A DNA stretch of 64,000 nucleotides from Marchantia polymorpha subsp. ruderalis (taxonomy: Eukaryota; Streptophyta; Marchantiopsida; Marchantiales; Marchantiaceae): NCBI GenBank assembly GCA_037833965.1, contig AP031354.1, forward strand, positions 29,738,001 through 29,802,000, read 5' to 3'. Made by a program: the position numbers and the translations under genes. Positions 58,679 through 64,000 of this stretch are shown one piece after another. Position 1 is the stretch's first letter. Each line of letters opens with the position of its first letter. The notes beneath the pieces are model-generated. The model was not told the origin of the DNA, made no database searches, and saw nothing but the letters and a program-made list of their open reading frames with translations.

Positions 58679-61600
58679 CTACGCCCTCGGAGTGAAAGAA
58701 TCTGATCTTCGATGGAATAACTTCAACTTGTCGTGGTTGACTCGATCGAAGTGACGTCCTCCTAACTCCTTGATGTCATAAGTGAAATTTCCCCACACCT
58801 TCTCAACTATGAAAGCTCCAAAATACTTAGGAAGAAACTTTTTCCTAGCTCTCTTGTATCTAATTGCATCAAAGAGCATCACCCAATCACCTTCCTTGAA
58901 CGGCTTCAAGTTCTGGTTTCCACTTCGTTTGTCGTGATACTTCTTCTGCAAGTGTTGAGCCCGCTCCACTCGTACCATGGCTAGTGCTCGAGCTTCCTCC
59001 AACTCCATCAATTGTTGTTGGCGAGACTTGATGGCTTCTGCTCCATTTGATTTCTTCAACCTTTGCTGGATTGTTGTGAATGTTGTCAAGTCAAACTGTA
59101 TGGGAAGTTTTGACTCAACTCCATACACCATCCGAAAAGGTGAGTATCCGGTAGATGTCTTCCATGTTGTGCGATACTCCCATAAGATAGCATGGAGCCT
59201 CTTGTCCCAATTGTGTTTACTCCCGTCCATGTCTGCATCCTTGGCCAACATCATACACAAAGTGTAGTTGGTCCGCTCCGCCAACCCGTTAGCGTTAGGT
59301 TTGTAGGAAGTGGTTACTCGAGCCTTGATGGAAAAGTGCTCCAACATGGCTTGAATCATACTTCCCACAAATTCTCCTCCTCTATCTGATACTAACTCCA
59401 ATGGACAACCAAATCGAGTAATGATTCTCTCATATAAAAATCTACCAACCTCCTTCTCATTAGTAGATTTAAGTGGTCTTGCCTCTACCCACTTCGTAAG
59501 ATAATCTGTAGCTATCACAATGAACTTATTCCCTCGAGGAGTAAGATTCAAAGGACCTACAAAATCTATTCCCCACTTTTCAAAAGGACCTAACACTGGT
59601 ACAGAAATCATAGGAGGGGTTTTCATGGACTTTTTAGCAAAAGCTTGACACACATCAGAACTTTTGCAATATTCCACACAATCCTTAAAAATACCCTTCC
59701 AATGATAACCAGCATCAAGAATTTTGAAGGCAGTTACCTTCCCCGCAAAATGTCCTCCACATACTGCACCATCATGAAACTCCTTCATGAGTTGTAGTGC
59801 CTCTCCTCTCCCAACCGCCCTTCGTAGAAGTCCGTCAGCTCCTTGATGAAAAAGTACCTTCTCCATGATCATATAAGGTTGACATCTCTTCACTAATGCA
59901 TTTTTCTCCCTTTGATGCATTCCTTGAGGAAACTCTCCTCTAGAGATGAAATCCCAAATTTCCTTGTACTCCTCCGGTACTGTTGTCACCGTGTCCATGA
60001 CTAGCAAGTCCTCATCCGGAAAGGTGTCATCTACTGACTGATCTCCTCCATCATCATATGCTCTCGACATCAAATCCGCATTAGCATGCTTCTTTCCAGG
60101 TCTATCCTCAATGGTATAATCAAACTCTGCTAGTAGTAGCTTCCATCTAGCTATCCTCCCTTCAGCATTAGGCTTGTTGAAAATGTATTTCAAAGCCTTA
60201 TGATCAGTCACTATAGTGAATCTCCCACCCAACAAATAATGTCGAAACTTCTTAAGTGAGAAGATTACAGCTAAGGCCTCTCTCTCTGTCACTGAGTAAT
60301 TCTTCTCCGCTTGAACCATTTGTCTACTAGCATAGGCAATTGGATGATCATGCTTTTCATCATCTAATTGACTCAAGGTGCATCCTACAGCAATATTTGA
60401 TGCATCTGTGTAGAGAATGAAAGGTTTACCCCAATCCGGTTTCGCCAAAATTGGAGCCGTCACCAACGCCTTCTTGAGAACTTCGAACGCCTTCTTTGCA
60501 GCTTCATCCTTGAAAATGAGTTCGTACTCCACTCCCTTCTTCATGTAATTCGTCAAGGCATGAGCTTTGTTGGAGAAGGACAAGATGAACCGTCGATAGT
60601 ACCCCACCATACCAAGGAATTGCCTCAACTTGGTTAAAGTCGCCGGAAAAGGTAACTCCATGATCCGTGTCACCTTCTCTGGGTCCACCGCTATACCATT
60701 CTTGGAGATGATATGCCCCAACAATAGGCCTTCCTCACATCCAAAAATGCATTTTTCTGGATTGAGTGAAGCCTTAGCTTCCTCCAGCCGTTGAAGTATT
60801 TTGATCAAATGATCAAAATGATCCGCTTTCCTCCCGTAAACACAAAAATCATCTATGAAATCCCTTACAAACTTTCCAATGAAAGGTTCAAACACTCTAT
60901 TCATGAACCTTTGAAAAGTGGCAGGAGCATTACATAGACCAAACGGCATCACTCTAAAAGCGAAGGTTCCCCATGGAGTGGTAAAAGTTGTTTTGAGTTG
61001 GTCTTCTAAGGCAATTTGGATTTGGTTATAGCCACTATAACCATCTCCAAAACTATACCACTCATGACCAGCAACCTCCTCTAGAATCTCATCTATGAAA
61101 GGCAAGGGATAGTAGTCTTTCTTTGTGACAGCATTCAACTTTTTGTAATCTACGCACACTCGTAGCTTACCATTCTTCTTCTTCACTATCACAATTGGAG
61201 ACACCCATTCAGAATTTTCTACCTCGTAGATGAAGCCAGCCTCCTTGAGCTTGTCGATCTCCTCCTTCACCACAAGAGCCGTAGGTGGATTTATTCGGCG
61301 TTGCTTTTGCCGAATAGGACGAGCTTTCTCCTCCAACTCGATGCGATGAGTCTCCAACGTCACATGCTTAAGATCCTTGTAACTAAAGGCAAAAACATGA
61401 ATATATTTGCGAAATATATCCAGAAACTTTGCCTTTTCCTCCTTGGTAACCTTGGGACCAAACCTGAGAGTGGACAGTCGTCGACACACCTCCTCTTCGC
61501 TCATCTCCACTTTGTCAGGATCTTTCTTCACTCCAGGCCTAGGCAACAACTCCATGGCAGCAATGACTTGTACTTGAACATTATCATCAGAAGAGTACTC

Positions 61601-63445
61601 TGATGATGTTTCTTGATCAGAAGTTGAGATGTCTGTGTCAACTTCTGAAAAGCTACCACTCTCTTCACTCTCAGATTCCCAATACTCGTCAGTTGGTCTA
61701 TCTGAGTCAGTGGTGGATTCCCCTCCTCTCGTCAAAGGAACCTTAACTCGATGGTTCTTTGGGCCTATCCTCAAATAGCCCTTGTGCCATCGGTCCGTAG
61801 TCCTTACCGCCCTCAACCAAGGACGTCCCAACAGCAAGTCGTAGCTAGCTTCCTTGAGAATTTGGAAGGAAAGCAAAGTTTGCACTCCCCTCACACTAAC
61901 CACAACTTTGTCTACCACCCCCAGTGGTCTTACCTTCTGTTTGTTGGCCATACCAACAATTATGCTAGAAGGTCTAGAAGGTTGCATACCCAACTTCTGC
62001 ATCAACCTCTCAGACATGGCATTCACAGCCGATCCACCATCAACCAACACATCTGATACATCATGTCCATTGATCCTCACTTCGATCTTTGAAGCATGTG
62101 TACATACCTCCGAAGCAGCCGCATCCACCACCCCAACTCCCACATTGGTCATGTGAGCCTTCCCCTTAGATTTCCGCTTCTTGGTCCTTGTGGAGATAAG
62201 ACCTCCTCTTAACTCCTTCCGAATGGCTGGATTCAAGGCAATCAGCTGACCAACTGTTATATTGGCCTTCTGATTTCCTACATCCTCCACCACGTCATAC
62301 TTAGCTTGAGAAGATGAAATGGAAAAGTCATCCATGCCCAACTTCTTCCTTGGTACTCTTGGTTGACTCACTCCACTTGACCGTGTACTTCGACTTGGCG
62401 TGTCCTCCATGAAAATCGACTCGTCCGCAAATCGGGCCCGCTTCTTCTCATGAGCAAGGATATCCACTTTCGATTTTGAGCTCTCCCCTTTCTCAAAAGT
62501 GCATTGATGAGGGAATACATCAATGGATGCTACTCCCTTATCCTTGGCTTGTTGCGTGGCCGGTGCATTGTTGTTGTGCCGAACTCCATCATGTTGTCGA
62601 GGGTTAGGACAATTCCTCTGAAAATGAGGACCTCCACAAGAAAAGCAAGAAACCGCAAAGTTTCCTGAAGGTGGATTTCCTCTTGGAGGATAATTTCCAT
62701 ACCCCCTAGAGCCTCCTACTACGTTCTGATTCCTCTTCTCCCACAACTGTACTACATTGATCTTGAGATCTGCTAGAGTCTCCGTGATAGATTTCAACTC
62801 ATTTTGAAAATCCACACTAGGATTCGCTATCGTGGATGAAGTAGAAGTGTTTGAAACAATAGACCTTCCTACAACCGGTGGAGCTACTTCTCTAGCCACC
62901 AAGCTAGAATCATCATCTTCTAAGCTCTCCTCCATTCTAATAGCAATTCGAATGGCTTCAGCCTTAGAAGAGGGCTTCTCGTATCTCACCTTACTTCGAA
63001 TCTCTGGTCTCAAACCTCCAACGAAGTTCTTCATGAGCATCGCCCTTATCCCCACCATTGTAGCATCCACTTCGTCTCCGCCCTTCCTCAACACCACGTG
63101 GAATCTAGATTCCAACTTCTCGGTTCTCTCCACATAGGTCCTCACCTTCTCGTTCTCTCCTTGTTTCAAGAAGGTGACCTCACACATCAACTTTTCATAA
63201 CTTTCACTGGGAAGAAAGTTTTCGATCAGGTTCTCCGTTAATGTCTCCCACGTGTCGTCCTCCGAATGCTCCCTCTTGTACTCCTTGTACCACTTGAGAG
63301 CAGAATCCTCCAAGAAATCCGGCAAAAGCATAGCCCACTCGTCTTTCTTCCTCTCATTGTTTCCTATGCAAGCCCTCTTGAAGTCCCTAACAAAAGCTTC
63401 TACATCCTCATTCTCCCTCCCATAAAATACCGGAAGCTTCCCCAT
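58679..63445 (-). CDS. Ty3/gypsy Gag-Pol polyprotein, intact
   Basis: An open frame of 1,588 codons from the ATG at 63445; a TAG lies three codons upstream, so the start is fixed. Domains in order: retrotransposon Gag (about 8-190; WKYKEYKRE-like helix WYKEYK, then FLPSESYEKL); a zinc knuckle CFSCGGPHFQRNC near 266-278 with the C-x2-C-x3-H-x4-C spacing; aspartic protease with VDGGSAVNAMS near 468; reverse transcriptase with CVDYKKLNAVT, GYSGYNQI, MPFGLCNAPATFQ and the catalytic FIDD near 864; RNase H starting at LYTDAS near 1010; integrase with an HHCC finger (about 1215-1260) and the D, D, E residues in GIDFVGP, SDRGGEF and LAERTN. The C-terminal integrase tail (KEGDWVMLF to NHDKLKLF) has no chromodomain that I can see. 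The product would assemble a particle, copy the RNA and integrate it. Confidence 0.95.
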   Translation of the reverse strand: MGKLPVFYGRENEDVEAFVRDFKRACIGNNERKKDEWAMLLPDFLEDSALKWYKEYKREHSEDDTWETLTENLIENFLPSESYEKLMCEVTFLKQGENEKVRTYVERTEKLESRFHVVLRKGGDEVDATMVGIRAMLMKNFVGGLRPEIRSKVRYEKPSSKAEAIRIAIRMEESLEDDDSSLVAREVAPPVVGRSIVSNTSTSSTIANPSVDFQNELKSITETLADLKINVVQLWEKRNQNVVGGSRGYGNYPPRGNPPSGNFAVSCFSCGGPHFQRNCPNPRQHDGVRHNNNAPATQQAKDKGVASIDVFPHQCTFEKGESSKSKVDILAHEKKRARFADESIFMEDTPSRSTRSSGVSQPRVPRKKLGMDDFSISSSQAKYDVVEDVGNQKANITVGQLIALNPAIRKELRGGLISTRTKKRKSKGKAHMTNVGVGVVDAAASEVCTHASKIEVRINGHDVSDVLVDGGSAVNAMSERLMQKLGMQPSRPSSIIVGMANKQKVRPLGVVDKVVVSVRGVQTLLSFQILKEASYDLLLGRPWLRAVRTTDRWHKGYLRIGPKNHRVKVPLTRGGESTTDSDRPTDEYWESESEESGSFSEVDTDISTSDQETSSEYSSDDNVQVQVIAAMELLPRPGVKKDPDKVEMSEEEVCRRLSTLRFGPKVTKEEKAKFLDIFRKYIHVFAFSYKDLKHVTLETHRIELEEKARPIRQKQRRINPPTALVVKEEIDKLKEAGFIYEVENSEWVSPIVIVKKKNGKLRVCVDYKKLNAVTKKDYYPLPFIDEILEEVAGHEWYSFGDGYSGYNQIQIALEDQLKTTFTTPWGTFAFRVMPFGLCNAPATFQRFMNRVFEPFIGKFVRDFIDDFCVYGRKADHFDHLIKILQRLEEAKASLNPEKCIFGCEEGLLLGHIISKNGIAVDPEKVTRIMELPFPATLTKLRQFLGMVGYYRRFILSFSNKAHALTNYMKKGVEYELIFKDEAAKKAFEVLKKALVTAPILAKPDWGKPFILYTDASNIAVGCTLSQLDDEKHDHPIAYASRQMVQAEKNYSVTEREALAVIFSLKKFRHYLLGGRFTIVTDHKALKYIFNKPNAEGRIARWKLLLAEFDYTIEDRPGKKHANADLMSRAYDDGGDQSVDDTFPDEDLLVMDTVTTVPEEYKEIWDFISRGEFPQGMHQREKNALVKRCQPYMIMEKVLFHQGADGLLRRAVGRGEALQLMKEFHDGAVCGGHFAGKVTAFKILDAGYHWKGIFKDCVEYCKSSDVCQAFAKKSMKTPPMISVPVLGPFEKWGIDFVGPLNLTPRGNKFIVIATDYLTKWVEARPLKSTNEKEVGRFLYERIITRFGCPLELVSDRGGEFVGSMIQAMLEHFSIKARVTTSYKPNANGLAERTNYTLCMMLAKDADMDGSKHNWDKRLHAILWEYRTTWKTSTGYSPFRMVYGVESKLPIQFDLTTFTTIQQRLKKSNGAEAIKSRQQQLMELEEARALAMVRVERAQHLQKKYHDKRSGNQNLKPFKEGDWVMLFDAIRYKRARKKFLPKYFGAFIVEKVWGNFTYDIKELGGRHFDRVNHDKLKLFHRRSDSFTPRA

Positions 63446-63453
63446 TTCCAACT

Positions 63454-63455
<2 letters not shown>

Positions 63456-63484
<29 letters not shown>
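63456..63484 (-). repeat. Poly(A) tract 11 bp upstream of gag ATG
   Basis: 29 uninterrupted T on the plus strand, that is A in the sense of the element. Such a run just before the start codon is unusual; it could be an A-rich leader or the tail of a captured cDNA. Confidence 0.95.
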
Positions 63485-63681
63485 CTTTTCTATTGGAAAT
63501 TTATATGGGGCTTCCTAATACAATATAAACAACACTAACTCCATCCTTGAGTAATTCATCAAAGGAAACACAAAAGGAATTGGTTGTTCCAAGATAGCCA
63601 AAGCTCTCTCCTCTCCTAGGCATACGATGAGTCTTACCCTCATCATCATCTTCTCCATCATTCGAATGATGATCTCCATCT

Positions 63682-64000
63682 TCAGTTGGAGCTTGAACCC
63701 GCTGAGGTCACTTTCTCTGTTTCAGCACTTAGCTTGCCGTCAAACCCTTCCACAAGTGATTCCAGAAGTGCCTTCACTCCGCTGCATTCGTGTCCCGCTG
63801 GTAGCCCAATCACTCCGCAATTGTCACAGAAGGTGGCGCTTTGGGATTCATGTGGCGATGATGGTCCCAAGTGAAGTTTCAAATCTCCCAAGTTCCTCTT
63901 GCTCCTCAATCTTCTATCTTTGTTCCGCAGGGAACAATTGACAACCTTATGGCCCTCCTCTCCACAATAAAAACAAGTTTCACGTTTGACTCTTGGAGAT
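63682..64000 (-). CDS. CCHC zinc-knuckle protein fragment upstream of gypsy gag, runs off the right edge
   Basis: The minus frame is open from the window edge (codon at 63999) to a TGA at 63682-63684; the 5' end is outside. It contains a canonical zinc knuckle CFYCGEEGHKVVNC (C-x2-C-x4-H-x4-C) followed by a basic stretch (LRNKDRRLRSKR) and a second Cys/His group, CDNCGVIGLPAGHEC. An overlapping second minus frame starts just before the stop and continues with an acidic stretch (DGEDDDEG) to about 63500, so a single frameshift would extend the protein by about 65 residues. It is either an extra frame of the gypsy element, located before gag as in some plant Ty3 lineages, or a remnant of another gag-like gene. 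Confidence 0.7.
   Translation of the reverse strand, partial: SPRVKRETCFYCGEEGHKVVNCSLRNKDRRLRSKRNLGDLKLHLGPSSPHESQSATFCDNCGVIGLPAGHECSGVKALLESLVEGFDGKLSAETEKVTSAGSSSN

Larger units (their letters stand above)
57893..63445 (-). mobile_element. Ty3/gypsy LTR retrotransposon with intact Gag-Pol
   Basis: 3' LTR, polypurine tract and a complete gag-pol frame are present. No second copy of the LTR is seen up to base 64000, so the 5' LTR lies beyond the window and the element is larger than shown. It appears to have inserted into, or next to, the PHD-bearing element. The intact 1,588-codon frame implies a recent insertion. Confidence 0.85.

Overview
This window is a nuclear segment of a land plant, most likely a bryophyte such as a liverwort; the lineage is an inference. 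It holds a plant circadian GARP factor (LUX/PCL1 type), a plastid cytochrome b6f assembly factor (CCB3 type), a plastid uroporphyrinogen-III synthase, GT-AG introns of about 70 to 900 bp (one of 2.2 kb), and plant Ty1/copia and Ty3/gypsy retrotransposons. One gene resembles the animal and protist XRRA1-type leucine-rich-repeat family, which would fit a plant with motile sperm.

Layout. Bases 1-3224 (minus) are one uninterrupted reading frame of more than 1,070 codons that leaves the left edge; it is a WD40 protein with a long disordered tail. Bases 3225-5900 are the CT-rich space between divergent genes. Bases 5901-13930 (plus) carry a gene of about 12 exons: a long Ser/Pro-rich disordered N-terminus, then an SDS22-like LRR array, then a helical tail. 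Bases 16578-17915 (minus) are an intronless LUX-like gene with triplet-repeat-rich upstream DNA. From about 18 to 36 kb I find no gene I can defend, only GC-rich islands, microsatellites and one dispersed repeat that also lies just beyond the stop codon of the LUX-like gene. Bases 36446-37138 (minus) are a CCB3-like YGGT protein.

Bases 37901-40390 are a complete but dead hAT transposon with matching 8-bp target duplications and imperfect 21-bp terminal repeats. After an AT-rich block come a small BAP31-N-terminal-like ER membrane protein (43962-44345, minus) and a ten-exon uroporphyrinogen-III synthase (45868-49129, minus), which I reconstructed exon by exon with consistent phases.

From 49.7 kb to the right edge the DNA is retrotransposon territory: a decayed, internally deleted Ty1/copia element; several kilobases of very AT-rich DNA; the 3' end of a retroelement whose integrase tail is fused to a PHD-like finger; and, apparently inserted into it, a Ty3/gypsy element with an intact 1,588-residue Gag-Pol frame. 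Upstream of gag lie a 29-base poly(A) tract (sense strand) and an additional zinc-knuckle reading frame that leaves the right edge.

Two genes serve chloroplast tetrapyrrole/heme metabolism (UROS makes the heme and chlorophyll precursor; CCB3 acts in heme attachment to cytochrome b6), but they are 9 kb apart with a transposon between them, so the proximity is probably coincidental. The most interesting items are the PHD-bearing retroelement, the extra zinc-knuckle frame of the gypsy element, the intact hAT ends, and a recurring set of near-perfect inverted repeats with loops of 1-7 bases scattered in introns, transposons and intergenic DNA.
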